DNA from: Mycobacteriaceae bacterium
GTDB taxonomy: Bacteria; Actinomycetota; Actinomycetes; Mycobacteriales; Mycobacteriaceae
Direction: 5' to 3'
NCBI GenBank assembly: GCA_019245755.1
Contig: JAFARC010000082.1
Span: 1-64,000, forward strand
DNA length: 64,000 bases
Of this stretch, positions 8,302 to 16,998 are shown piece after piece (the stretch's first letter is position 1; each line of letters starts with the position of its first letter). The translations under genes were made by a program, and so were the position numbers. The notes beneath the pieces were generated by a model, which saw nothing but the letters and a program-made list of their open reading frames with translations, was not told the origin of the DNA and ran no database searches.

Positions 8302-9049
8302 GAGCGTATTGGCGGGGTTTCGGCTGACGCAGGGCGGTGACATCGACGTGGTCGGACTGCGCGACGCTCATCGTGGCGCCGACGCGCTCCACGCTGTCGA
8401 CCGCACCGCCGGGAATGTTCATCGCGGCGGCCAGGGTCGGCGGATCACCAATCGCCACAACGGTATACGGTGGGCTGAGGGTCTGGCCGTCGACCGACAG
8501 CGCGCCGGGATTGCCCATCACCCAGGTGTCGACACCAACCCGCACCGCGGTCGGCTGGGTCGGCGGTCCGCCGCGGATCTCCATCGCTTCGGCACCGGCG
8601 GCGCGCAGCTCGTTGATCACGTCGATCATCGTCTCCGCCGCGACACCGTTCGCCGTGTCGTCGATGGTGAGCGTGACACCCGGCCCGGTCGCGGCCGCCG
8701 TGCCGATCAGGATCGACAGCGCCGACAGCCGTGCCTGTGCGTCCGCGACCGCCGCCTTGTCGTCGCTGCCCGAAGCCCGCAGGGCGGCCAGGGTCCGCTG
8801 CAGATCGCCGACCTCTTTGTTCAACGACGCTTCGCGCTGTTGCAGCGAATCGAGGAGCACCACCAGGTCGGCCGGTCGGGCCGACTCCAGCGCGTCCCCG
8901 GACTGGGTCCGCCGGGCCTGGGTGACGATCGCCGCGCCGAGCAGCACGCACAGCAGCACGCCGAGCACGCCGAAAACCCCGACGCGCCGCCGCGCCGGGG
9001 CGTCGGGCGGGAATTCATGGCGACCGTGCTCAGTGAAGTGCTCGTTCAT
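8288..9049 (-). CDS. DUF881 membrane-anchored protein (Rv1825 homologue)
   Basis: A 253-residue protein with one N-terminal membrane segment (VGVFGVLGVLLCVLLGAAIV, about residues 23-42), then a coiled coil (LVVLLDSLQQREASLNKEVG, about residues 62-81) and the extracytoplasmic DUF881 domain. DUF881 genes in actinobacteria and firmicutes flank a small basic protein near division genes, which suggests a cell-envelope or division role; Rv1825 has been tied to peptidoglycan binding (memory). The start overlaps the stop of the small basic protein by 4 bases (ATGA), so the genes are translationally coupled. Confidence 0.92.
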   Translation of the reverse strand: MNEHFTEHGRHEFPPDAPARRRVGVFGVLGVLLCVLLGAAIVTQARRTQSGDALESARPADLVVLLDSLQQREASLNKEVGDLQRTLAALRASGSDDKAAVADAQARLSALSILIGTAAATGPGVTLTIDDTANGVAAETMIDVINELRAAGAEAMEIRGGPPTQPTAVRVGVDTWVMGNPGALSVDGQTLSPPYTVVAIGDPPTLAAAMNIPGGAVDSVERVGATMSVAQSDHVDVTALRQPKPRQYAQPVK

Positions 9050-9378
9050 GCCCCGAACAGCCTGCGCCGCAACGCCGCCGCGTTGCCGAAGATGCGGATG
9101 CCCAGCACGACGATGATCGCGGTCGACAGCTGAGTGCCCACGCCCAGTTGGTCGCCGAGGTAGACGATGAGCGCGGCCACCAACACGTTGAAGACGAACG
9201 AGACCACGAACACCTTGGAATCGAAGATGCGGTCCAGGTACGCACGCAACCCGCCGAACACCGCGTCGAGCGCAGCGACCACGGCGATCGGCAGATACGG
9301 CTGCACCACCTCGGGCACGCTGGGGTGAAACACCAACCCCAGCACGATGCCGACGACCAGCGCGGCGATACCGATCAT
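9046..9378 (-). CDS. Small basic membrane protein (Sbp family, Rv1824 homologue)
   Basis: A 110-residue protein with about three membrane helices: MIGIAALVVGIVLGLVF, YLPIAVVAALDAVFGGLRAY and VFVVSFVFNVLVAALIVYLG. It is the small basic protein family always found between two DUF881 genes. ATG 9378 is chosen because it overlaps the preceding DUF881 stop (ATGA), and the protein begins with the family's usual MIGI. A much longer open frame upstream is a shadow of the DUF881 gene. Function unknown; context points to envelope or division. Confidence 0.9.
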   Translation of the reverse strand: MIGIAALVVGIVLGLVFHPSVPEVVQPYLPIAVVAALDAVFGGLRAYLDRIFDSKVFVVSFVFNVLVAALIVYLGDQLGVGTQLSTAIIVVLGIRIFGNAAALRRRLFGA

Positions 9379-10298
9379 GGGGCTCCTATTGATCTGGCGT
9401 ATCGGACATCTCGGGTGGTGCCGGCCGGCACCGACAGCGACTCCCCGGTGCTCACCGTCACCCCCGCGCCGTACGTGGCCTGCAGGAGGCGCATCCGGAT
9501 CAATCCCGGGCTCGCCTCGAAACTGTCCTGCATCGCGTGCGGCGGCCCGAGGGCGACGACCACGTACGGGCTGGAGATCGGCTGGTTGTCCACCAGGATC
9601 GCGCCGCCCGCCTGCCGGATCGTGACGCCGGGACCGATCCGGACCGCACCGACCGCGATCGCCTCCGCGCCGCTGGCCCACAGCGAATTGACGACGAGTT
9701 GCAGATCCCGGTCCAGCAGCACCTGGCGGCTGCCCGGGATGCGCTCCTTGGAGACGTCGGACAGATTCCGGGACATGCCGGGGTCGGTGAGCGTGACGAT
9801 CAACCCCGGGCCCCTGACCGCGGTGGCGCCCGCCGCGACCGAACGCTGGTCGAGGCCGCGCAACAGCTGACGGCCGGTGGCGTCGTCCTGGAGCCGGCTG
9901 CGGCGCAGGTTGTCGACATCGGAGGTCAGGTTTGCCCGCTGCGCGGCCAGGCCGTCGGTGCCGGTCTCGGCCGCCCGCACACTGGAGATCAGCATCTGCT
10001 GGGTCTGCTTGACGCCCGGCGCGACCGAACGGGCCTGCGCCGCCGCCGCCCCGAACACCAGGGCGATCAACAGCGCCGCGGCCACCTGCCAGCCCCACGT
10101 GCCCCACTTCGGCCCGCGCGACGCCCCGCCGGCCCGCCGGGCGGCGGCCGCGGCGTAGCCGGGATCGAGGTGCTCGGACAGCAGCGAGCGCAGCAGCGAC
10201 GGCACGGGTATCAGCTGCGGACGCTTGCCGCCATGCGTGCTCATCCCGGCGTTCGGGTCGTATCCGCCCAGCAGGCGGTCCGGCTCAGCCATGGTCAT
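9375..10298 (-). CDS. DUF881 membrane protein (Rv1823 homologue)
   Basis: The second DUF881 protein, 307 residues. A cytoplasmic N-terminal region (LLGGYDPNAGMSTHGGKRPQ) precedes one membrane helix (VAAALLIALVFGAAAAQA), a helical stalk and the DUF881 domain with VRGPGLIVTLTDPG, DLQLVVNSLWASGAEAIAV and DNQPISSPYVVVALG. It overlaps pgsA2 by 14 bases at its start and the small basic protein by 4 at its end, so it sits mid-operon. A second ATG two codons in (10292) is an equally plausible start. Confidence 0.92.
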   Translation of the reverse strand: MTMAEPDRLLGGYDPNAGMSTHGGKRPQLIPVPSLLRSLLSEHLDPGYAAAAARRAGGASRGPKWGTWGWQVAAALLIALVFGAAAAQARSVAPGVKQTQQMLISSVRAAETGTDGLAAQRANLTSDVDNLRRSRLQDDATGRQLLRGLDQRSVAAGATAVRGPGLIVTLTDPGMSRNLSDVSKERIPGSRQVLLDRDLQLVVNSLWASGAEAIAVGAVRIGPGVTIRQAGGAILVDNQPISSPYVVVALGPPHAMQDSFEASPGLIRMRLLQATYGAGVTVSTGESLSVPAGTTRDVRYARSIGAP

Positions 10299-10896
10299 CG
10301 GCCCCCGGGTCCACCACGGGCAGCCGGCGCAACACCAGCACGAACTGCACCATGTAGAGCACGAAGCTCCACAGGTAGGTCGCCAGCCCCCAGATCAGAA
10401 ATCCCCAGCCGACGGCCAGTGAGACGCGGCTCCACAGCGCCCCGAACTGGCCCAGCAGGATGAGCGGGAAGCCCGACATCAGCCCGAAGGTCGCGGCTTT
10501 GCCGATGTAGGTGACCGGCAGCGAGGTCAACCCCCGACGGCGCAGCGCGGGCAGCGTGGCGGCCAGCAGCACGTCACGCCCGATCAGCACCGCGACGATC
10601 CACCACGGCACGAAACGGCGCAGCCCGAACGCGATGGGCACGGTCACCACGTAGATGCGATCGACCAGCGGGTCCAGCAGCTCCCCCAGCCGCGACGACT
10701 GGTTCATCAGCCGCGCGATCTTGCCGTCGGCCCAATCCGAGGCGCCGGTGAACATCAAAATCCCGGTCGCCCACGCGTCGGCGTGCGCGACGAGCAGCAG
10801 GTACAGGAAAACCGGCACCAGCACCAGCCGCACCACGCTGAGCATGTTGGGCACGGTCAGCACCCGTTCGCGTTGCGGCGCGGGTGCCTGCTCCAT
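10285..10896 (-). CDS. pgsA2: CDP-alcohol phosphatidyltransferase (PgsA2)
   Basis: A 203-residue integral membrane enzyme of the CDP-alcohol phosphatidyltransferase family, which join a CDP-activated lipid to an alcohol such as glycerol-3-phosphate. The full catalytic motif is present: D54-WA-D57-G-KI-AR, then G71, D75 and D79 (DWADGKIARLMNQS to LGELLDPLVDR). About five hydrophobic helices follow. It lies 10 bases after secA2 and overlaps the next DUF881 gene. Which phospholipid it makes (phosphatidylglycerol phosphate, cardiolipin or another) is not decided by sequence. Confidence 0.92.
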   Translation of the reverse strand: MEQAPAPQRERVLTVPNMLSVVRLVLVPVFLYLLLVAHADAWATGILMFTGASDWADGKIARLMNQSSRLGELLDPLVDRIYVVTVPIAFGLRRFVPWWIVAVLIGRDVLLAATLPALRRRGLTSLPVTYIGKAATFGLMSGFPLILLGQFGALWSRVSLAVGWGFLIWGLATYLWSFVLYMVQFVLVLRRLPVVDPGADDHG

Positions 10897-10906
10897 GGGC
10901 GTAAAC

Positions 10907-13231
10907 CTAGCGGAAAACCCCAGGCAGGCTCAGCGCTGACAGGGTGTCGTCGGCCAGTGGGTTGTCGTGGATCATGTATGTCCACGTGGAGGTGGGCCGA
11001 GCCAGCTTGGACAGGTCCAGTCCCGGCTCCTCCTCGACGACGTCGGCGGTCTCGAAGGTCTGCTGCGCGGCCTCTATTGCGTCGGCCGCCAGGTGCGCGA
11101 ACGCGTCGACGGCCAGCCGGTGGAACTCGTCGAGCGGGTTCTGCCGGCCCAGCGCGCGCAGATGGATGCTTTCGCGGATGTCGGCCAGGTACGCCAGGTG
11201 ATCGGCCCAGCCCCGGTCGAGGTGATACAGCATGATCATCCGGCAGATCTGCTCCAGCCGCTCCTCGCTGAGGGACTCGCAGAGTTCCTCGTAGCGCTTC
11301 GGTGCGCGGGCCGCGAGCTCCTCGCGCGCGGTCGGGGTGCGCAGCAGGGTGTCGCGACGCTCGACGATGATCGCGCGCTGTTGGGCGATCAGCTGGTTGT
11401 AGCGCCAGGTGTTGGCGTGCAGGTTGAGCAGCTTGCCCTCGGCGACGCGCTGGGCGTGGTCGAGAAGCCCGGCCGCTTTCGGGCTGACGATCCGGCCGTC
11501 GTCGTCGGTCTGCATCGGCAGCTTGTTGGGCTCCAGGTTGGCCGTCACGACGTCGTCTTCGTAACTGGAGAAGAACACCGACGAGCCGGGATCGCCCTGC
11601 CGCCCGGCACGGCCGCGAAGCTGGTTGTCCAGCCGCTCGGTGTGATGGCGCCCGGTGCCGACCACGTGCAGCCCGCCGAGCTCGGCGACCTTGTCGTGGT
11701 CGGCCTCGTCGGAGCCGCCGAGCCGGATGTCGGTGCCGCGCCCGGCCATTTGGGTGGACACGGTGACCGCGCCGAGCTGGCCGGCCTCGGCGATGATCCT
11801 CGCCTCCTCGGCGTCGTTCTTCGCGTTGAGCACGACCGCCGGCACGCCGGACTTGAGCAGCCGCTCGTGCAGCTCCTCGGACTCGGCGACGTCGCGGGTG
11901 CCGACGAGTACCGGCTGGCCGGTCTCGTGGACGGCGGTGATGTGTTCGACGACCGCGTCGTTCTTGGCCGCTGCGGTGACGTACACCCGGTCCGCCTCGT
12001 CCGCACGGATGTTCGGGGTGTTCGGCGGGATCGGTGAGACACCCAGCTTGTAGAACTGGCGCAGCTGCTCGCCGGCGGCCAGCGCCGTGCCGGTCATGCC
12101 GCACACGGTCGGGTAGCGGTTGATCAACGCCTGCACGGTGATCGTGTCGAGCACCTCGCCGGTCTCGGTGGTCTCGATGCCTTCCTTGGCTTCGACGGCG
12201 GCCTGCAGCCCGTCGGGCCAGCGCTGTAGCTGCGCAATCCGGCCGCGGGAGGCGTTGATCAGGTGCACGGCGTTGTCCCGGACGATGTAGTGCACGTCGC
12301 GCTGCAGCAGCACGTGCGCGTGCAGGGCCACGTTGACCTCGGTCAGTGTCGTCCCGACGTGCTCCTCCGAGTACAGGTCGATGCCGCCGAGGGCCGCCTC
12401 CACCTTCCGCGCCCCGGCATCGGTGAGGTGGATGTTGCGGCGGTCGGAGTCGGTGTCGTAGTCGGTACCCGGGGTCAGCTCGCCGACCAGCCGGATGATT
12501 TCCAGCCGCGGCGTCTCGCGGTGCGTGGTGCCGGCCAACACCAGCGGCACCAGCGCCTCGTCGACGAGCACAGAATCCGCCTCGTCGATCAGCGCGACGT
12601 CGGGGTTCGGCGACACCAGATCTTCGACATCGGTGACCAGCTGGTCGCGCAGCACGTCGAACCCGATCTCGTTGACCGACGCGTATGTGACGTCGCAGGC
12701 GTAGGCCGCGCGCCGTTCGGCGGCCGCCGATTCGGCGGTGACCCAGCCGACCGTGAGGCCCATCGCCTCCAGTAGCGGTCCCATCCACTCCGCGTCCCGG
12801 TGGGCCAGGTAGTCGTTGATCGTGATCACGTGCACGTGGCGGCCGCCGAGCGCGTAACCGGCGGCCGCGATCGCGCCGGACAGCGTCTTGCCCTCCCCGG
12901 TGGCCATCTCGACCACGTCGCCGGCCAGCACGCGCAGCGCGCCGAGCAACTGAACGTCGAACGGCCGCAGCGCGGTTGACCGTTCGGCGGTCTCGCGGGC
13001 GATGGCCAGGAATTGCGGGATGTCTTCGGAGTCCGCGAGATCGTCGAGGTCCAGCAGCTGCGCGGCCTTGCCCAGCTGCTCGTCGTCGAGACCCTGCGCC
13101 TTGTCGTCGTAGCGGGCCGAGTCTTTCACCTCGGCAAGGGACCGGCTCTGGTTCTTCTCCGTGCTGGCGCCGAGCATTCTCCAGAACGTGCTGCTCAGCC
13201 GGCCGGGACGCGCGCTGGTCGATTTCGCCAC
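10907..13231 (-). CDS. secA2: Accessory preprotein translocase ATPase SecA2
   Basis: A 774-residue accessory SecA that energises export of a subset of proteins, several lacking classical signal peptides. Walker A is MATGEGKT (109-116), the DEAD box is IDEADS (about 216-219), and helicase motifs STQMAGRGTDIRLGG and DNQLRGRAGRQGDPGSS are intact. Length and the C-terminal LARPTSTWTYMIHDNP match M. tuberculosis SecA2; the housekeeping SecA's zinc-binding tail is absent, as expected. The start is GTG 13231 (MAKSTSARPGRLSSTFWR); the ribosome-binding site is weak. A much longer in-frame extension overlaps ilvG and is rejected. It follows ilvG by 35 bases. Confidence 0.97.
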   Translation of the reverse strand: MAKSTSARPGRLSSTFWRMLGASTEKNQSRSLAEVKDSARYDDKAQGLDDEQLGKAAQLLDLDDLADSEDIPQFLAIARETAERSTALRPFDVQLLGALRVLAGDVVEMATGEGKTLSGAIAAAGYALGGRHVHVITINDYLAHRDAEWMGPLLEAMGLTVGWVTAESAAAERRAAYACDVTYASVNEIGFDVLRDQLVTDVEDLVSPNPDVALIDEADSVLVDEALVPLVLAGTTHRETPRLEIIRLVGELTPGTDYDTDSDRRNIHLTDAGARKVEAALGGIDLYSEEHVGTTLTEVNVALHAHVLLQRDVHYIVRDNAVHLINASRGRIAQLQRWPDGLQAAVEAKEGIETTETGEVLDTITVQALINRYPTVCGMTGTALAAGEQLRQFYKLGVSPIPPNTPNIRADEADRVYVTAAAKNDAVVEHITAVHETGQPVLVGTRDVAESEELHERLLKSGVPAVVLNAKNDAEEARIIAEAGQLGAVTVSTQMAGRGTDIRLGGSDEADHDKVAELGGLHVVGTGRHHTERLDNQLRGRAGRQGDPGSSVFFSSYEDDVVTANLEPNKLPMQTDDDGRIVSPKAAGLLDHAQRVAEGKLLNLHANTWRYNQLIAQQRAIIVERRDTLLRTPTAREELAARAPKRYEELCESLSEERLEQICRMIMLYHLDRGWADHLAYLADIRESIHLRALGRQNPLDEFHRLAVDAFAHLAADAIEAAQQTFETADVVEEEPGLDLSKLARPTSTWTYMIHDNPLADDTLSALSLPGVFR

Positions 13232-13266
13232 ACATTCACGGTACGCGGGGTGCGCGGGCTGTACTG

Positions 13267-14907
13267 CTAGGCCAGGTTCGAACGCCGTGGGTAGGCCACC
13301 GCGGGATCGGTCAGCACGTTGACCACGGCCGGCAGTCCGGAGTTGAAGGCCCGGTCCAAGGCCGGGCGCAGCTCGCCGGGGGCGGAAACCAGCTCGCCGT
13401 GCCCGCCCAACGCAGAAACGACTTCGTCGTAGCGGGTGCCCGGGCGCAGCTCGGCCACCACCGAATACCCATAGATCATCTCCATCGGATGCTTCTCCAA
13501 CGCCCAGATACCGTTGTTGCCCACCACCGAGACCACCGGCACGCGGTGGCGCACCAGCGTGTCCCATTCCATGCCGGAGAACCCGAACGCGCCGTCGCCC
13601 TGCAGCAGCACAACCTGGCGGTCGGGGTGGGCCAGCTTCGCGGCCAGCGCGTACCCCGGACCCGAGCCGAGGCAGCCGAACGGGCCACTGTCCAGCCACG
13701 CCCCGGGCACATAGCTGTCGATGACCCGGCCGGCGTAGGAGCCGAAGTCGCCGGCATCGACCACGACCGTCGCGTCGCGGTCGAGCAGCGGCATCAGCTC
13801 CGCGTAGACCCGCATCGGATGCAGCGGGGCGCGGTCGTCGGCCAGCTGCGCCCGCTCGGCGGCGCGGGCCTCGATCTCCACGGTGCGAAGCTCTGCGATC
13901 CAGCCCTGCCGGTCGGCGGGAGGTGCCTGGGCGAGCGCGGCCAGGGTCGTCCGCAGGTCGCCGTAGAGCGCGGCCGCGACGGGCCGGGGGTGTTCGCGGT
14001 CGGGTGCTACCCGGTCGGCGACGATCAACCGGGTGTCCGCGCCGAAGACGCCGCCGAATCCGAGCCGGAAGTCCATCGGCACCCCGACGACCAACGCCAC
14101 GTCGGCCTGCCCCAGCGCGCGGGAGCGTGCCCGGGAGAACGCCAGGTCGTGATCGGCGGGCACGGCGCCGCGGGCCATGCCGTTCATCAGCACCGGGATC
14201 CGCTGTTCTTCGGCGAGCTGAAGCAATTTGGCCTCGGCGTGCCCCCACCAGACGTTGGTGCCCGCCATGATCACCGGCCGCTCGGCTTGGGCGAGCAGCC
14301 CCACCGCGCGCTCCAGGGCCGCCGGGTCGCAGGCCGGCGGCGCGGGCAGGTCGGACAGCGCGCCGGGCCCGCCGTGATCCTGCGCCTCGGCGAACACGTG
14401 GTCCATCGGGAAGTCGACGAACCCGACACCCGATGGCGCGGTGAGGGTGGCACGCAGCGCGTCGTCGACCAGCCTGCCGGCCGCGGCAGCCGAATCGGCC
14501 GTCGCGGCGAAGCGGGTCAGCGGCGCAACGAACGGCACGTGGTCGATCTCCTGAAGAGAGCCCATGCCCCAGCGCAGCGCCGGCGCCCGGCCGCCCAGGA
14601 TCAGCAGCGGCGACTGGTTCTGCTGGGCGGCCGCCATCGCGCTCATGCCGTTGGTGACACCGGGACCCGCGGTAAGCGCCGCGACGCCCGGCAACCGGCG
14701 GACCTTCGACCAACCCTCGGCGGCGAACGCGGCGGTCTGCTCGTGGCGGGTGTCGATCAGCCGAATATCCTCGCTGCGGCACCCGTCGTACAGCGAGAAC
14801 AGGTGACCACCGGACAGGGTGAACACCGTGTTGATGCCGCTGGCCTTCAGACGGCGAGCGATGAGGCGGCCTGCGTGGACGGTCTGGGACGGAGCGTCAA
14901 TGCTCAT
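13267..14907 (-). CDS. ilvG: Acetolactate synthase-like TPP enzyme IlvG
   Basis: A 546-residue thiamine-diphosphate enzyme of the acetolactate synthase family. The catalytic Glu is E56 in DTRHEQTAAFAAEGW. The TPP/Mg motif is GDGAFGFSGMEWDTLVRHRV followed by VVGNN in the C-terminal third. ATG 14907 gives the expected N-terminus MSIDAPSQTVHAGRLIARRL. The gene is first in the run ilvG-secA2-pgsA2-DUF881, as in M. tuberculosis. Related proteins include oxalyl-CoA decarboxylase and other ThDP enzymes, so true acetolactate synthase activity is inferred from orthology, not from residues. No regulatory subunit gene is nearby. Confidence 0.9.
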   Translation of the reverse strand: MSIDAPSQTVHAGRLIARRLKASGINTVFTLSGGHLFSLYDGCRSEDIRLIDTRHEQTAAFAAEGWSKVRRLPGVAALTAGPGVTNGMSAMAAAQQNQSPLLILGGRAPALRWGMGSLQEIDHVPFVAPLTRFAATADSAAAAGRLVDDALRATLTAPSGVGFVDFPMDHVFAEAQDHGGPGALSDLPAPPACDPAALERAVGLLAQAERPVIMAGTNVWWGHAEAKLLQLAEEQRIPVLMNGMARGAVPADHDLAFSRARSRALGQADVALVVGVPMDFRLGFGGVFGADTRLIVADRVAPDREHPRPVAAALYGDLRTTLAALAQAPPADRQGWIAELRTVEIEARAAERAQLADDRAPLHPMRVYAELMPLLDRDATVVVDAGDFGSYAGRVIDSYVPGAWLDSGPFGCLGSGPGYALAAKLAHPDRQVVLLQGDGAFGFSGMEWDTLVRHRVPVVSVVGNNGIWALEKHPMEMIYGYSVVAELRPGTRYDEVVSALGGHGELVSAPGELRPALDRAFNSGLPAVVNVLTDPAVAYPRRSNLA

Positions 14908-14994
14908 GGCCGGGAGCCTAACGCCTGTGAACGGGCTGACTGGCGGACGCTGCGGTAGCTTCGCCGCAGGATTGGGGAACAGGAGGCTTGTCCG

Positions 14995-16908
14995 TTGGAG
15001 ACATTTACGCCATCCCTCGATTGGGGTCACCAGCTCGTCCCGACGCTGGTGTGGATCGTCAAAGCGTGGGCGATCAGCGTGGTGTGCCTGTTGATCGTCT
15101 TGGCGCTTATTCTGCGATACACCAGGTGGGGCAGGCAGTCCTGGCGCATTACCGGTGATTACTTCAAGGGCCGCCAGAGCCTGCCGGTGTGGGGCTTGTT
15201 CGCGGTGCTACTGCTGTCCGTGGTCATGGCCGTGCGCATCAACGTGCTGCTCAGTTATCAAAGCAATGACATGTTGTCGGGCGCCCAGGTCGCGGTCCAG
15301 GGCCTCGCGTCCGGAAACGCCGCGATACGCGACTCCGGCAAGCACGGATTCTGGATGTCGATCCTCACGTTCTGCGTGATCGCCACCGTGCACGTCATTC
15401 GGACAATGGTGGACCTCTATCTGCTGCAGCGGTTCATCATCCGCTGGCGCGTGTGGCTGACCGGGCGGCTCACCGGCGACTGGCTCAGCGACAAGGCGTA
15501 CTACCGCAGCCGCTTCATCGACCACACCATCGACAACCCCGACCAGCGCATCCAGCAGGACATCGACATCTTCACCACCGGTGTCGGCAGCGGCCCGAAC
15601 CTGCCGTCGTACGACACCTCCAGCCCGCTGGTGTTCGGCGCGGTGCAATCCGTCGTCTCGGTGTGCTCGTTCGTGCCGATCCTGTGGCACCTGTCGGGCC
15701 CGCTGAGGATGTACGGGATGACGATTCCCAAGGCGCTGTTCTGGGTGGTGATCGCCTACGTGCTGGTGGCCACCGTCGTTGCGTTCTGGATCGGCCATCC
15801 GCTGATCCGCTTCAACTTTCGCAATGAGCTGCTCAACGCCGCGTTCCGCTACGCCCTGGTCCGGCTGCGCGACGGGGCCGAGGCCGTGGGCTTCTATCGC
15901 GGCGAGCCCGCCGAGGAGGTGCAGCTGAGCAACCGGTTCGTGGCCATCATCGCCAACTACCGCCGGTGGCTGCGCCGCCAGGTCGGGTTCCTGGGTTGGA
16001 ACCTGAGCATGAGCCAGGCGATCAACCCGCTGCCGTGGATCGTGCAGGCACCGCGGCTGTTCTCCGGCGCGATCAGGCTGGGCGACGTGACGCAGTCGGC
16101 GACCGCATTTGGCCAGATTCACGACTCGCTGTCGTACTTCCGCAACGCCTACGACGCCTTCGCGGGCTACCGCGCGTCGATCCTGCGGCTCAACGGGCTA
16201 ATCGATGCCAACGAAAAGGCCCGCGAACTGCCGGAGCTGACTACCGCCGCCAGCCGCGACGGCTCGGTGGAACTGGTCGACGTGGAGGTGCGCACCCCGT
16301 CGGGAGTGCGACTCATCGAGCCCCTGGACTTGCGCCTGGAGCCCGGTGAATCCCTGGTGATCACCGGCAAATCCGGCAGCGGCAAGACCACGCTGCTGCG
16401 CAGCCTGGCCCAGCTGTGGCCGTTCGCGTCGGGCACCCTGCGCCGCCCCGGGGAAGACCAGGAGACGATGTTCCTGTCCCAGATGCCCTATGTGCCGCTG
16501 GGCGATCTGCGTGCGGTCGTTTCGTATCCCGCCTCGCCCGGCGAGATTCCCGATGCCGACCTGCAGCGCGCGATGAACAGGGTCGCACTTTCACATCTGA
16601 GCCACCGGCTGAACGACGAGCGGGACTGGGCCAAGGTGCTGTCGCCGGGCGAGCAGCAGCGCGTCGCGTTCGGGCGCATTCTGCTGACCAAGCCGAAAGC
16701 GGTGTTCCTGGACGAGGCGACCTCCGCGCTCGACGAAGGACTCGAGTTCGCGCTGTACGAGATGCTGCGCAGCGAATGCCCGGACTGCATCGTGGTCAGC
16801 GTGAGTCACCGCCAGACCGTCGAACAGCACCACGAGCACCACCTGCAGTTGCTGGGTGAGGGCGCATGGCGGCTGGGCCGGGTCGGGGAGTTACCCGCTC
16901 TCGTCTGA
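14995..16908 (+). CDS. bacA: ABC-fused SbmA/BacA-type transporter (Rv1819c homologue)
   Basis: A 637-residue membrane protein with an SbmA/BacA-like transmembrane domain (about residues 1-400; VRTMVD-type helices and RFIIRWRVWLTGRLTGDWLS) fused to a nucleotide-binding domain. Walker A GKSGSGKTT is near residue 458, the signature LSPGEQQR near 549 and Walker B VFLDEATSALDE near 570. Rv1819c is reported to import cobalamin, bleomycin and antimicrobial peptides (memory). The start is TTG 14995, with AGGAGG eight bases upstream. It is divergent from ilvG across an 87-base gap and converges on the flavoprotein gene. Confidence 0.93.
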   Translation: METFTPSLDWGHQLVPTLVWIVKAWAISVVCLLIVLALILRYTRWGRQSWRITGDYFKGRQSLPVWGLFAVLLLSVVMAVRINVLLSYQSNDMLSGAQVAVQGLASGNAAIRDSGKHGFWMSILTFCVIATVHVIRTMVDLYLLQRFIIRWRVWLTGRLTGDWLSDKAYYRSRFIDHTIDNPDQRIQQDIDIFTTGVGSGPNLPSYDTSSPLVFGAVQSVVSVCSFVPILWHLSGPLRMYGMTIPKALFWVVIAYVLVATVVAFWIGHPLIRFNFRNELLNAAFRYALVRLRDGAEAVGFYRGEPAEEVQLSNRFVAIIANYRRWLRRQVGFLGWNLSMSQAINPLPWIVQAPRLFSGAIRLGDVTQSATAFGQIHDSLSYFRNAYDAFAGYRASILRLNGLIDANEKARELPELTTAASRDGSVELVDVEVRTPSGVRLIEPLDLRLEPGESLVITGKSGSGKTTLLRSLAQLWPFASGTLRRPGEDQETMFLSQMPYVPLGDLRAVVSYPASPGEIPDADLQRAMNRVALSHLSHRLNDERDWAKVLSPGEQQRVAFGRILLTKPKAVFLDEATSALDEGLEFALYEMLRSECPDCIVVSVSHRQTVEQHHEHHLQLLGEGAWRLGRVGELPALV

Positions 16909-16998
16909 GGTCAACCCTGCTTTAACGATCAAAGCTTTGTGCCGGGCCGCTGCTCACCGGTGCGAGCCCGCAGGCGGCGCAACCTTCCGACAACTTAG

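Noticed and set aside
10857..13235. Frame of 792 codons overlapping secA2
   Set aside because: Highly Arg-rich, typical of a shifted frame of a high-GC gene; secA2 in the neighbouring frame is unmistakable.
13232..14782. N-terminal extension of the secA2 frame of over 500 codons
   Set aside because: It runs through ilvG out of frame and shows no domain; SecA2 homologues begin near 13231.
16909..16998. Gap between the convergent transporter and flavoprotein genes as a terminator
   Set aside because: Some GC-rich pairing is possible, but there is no T-tract or clean stem that I could support.
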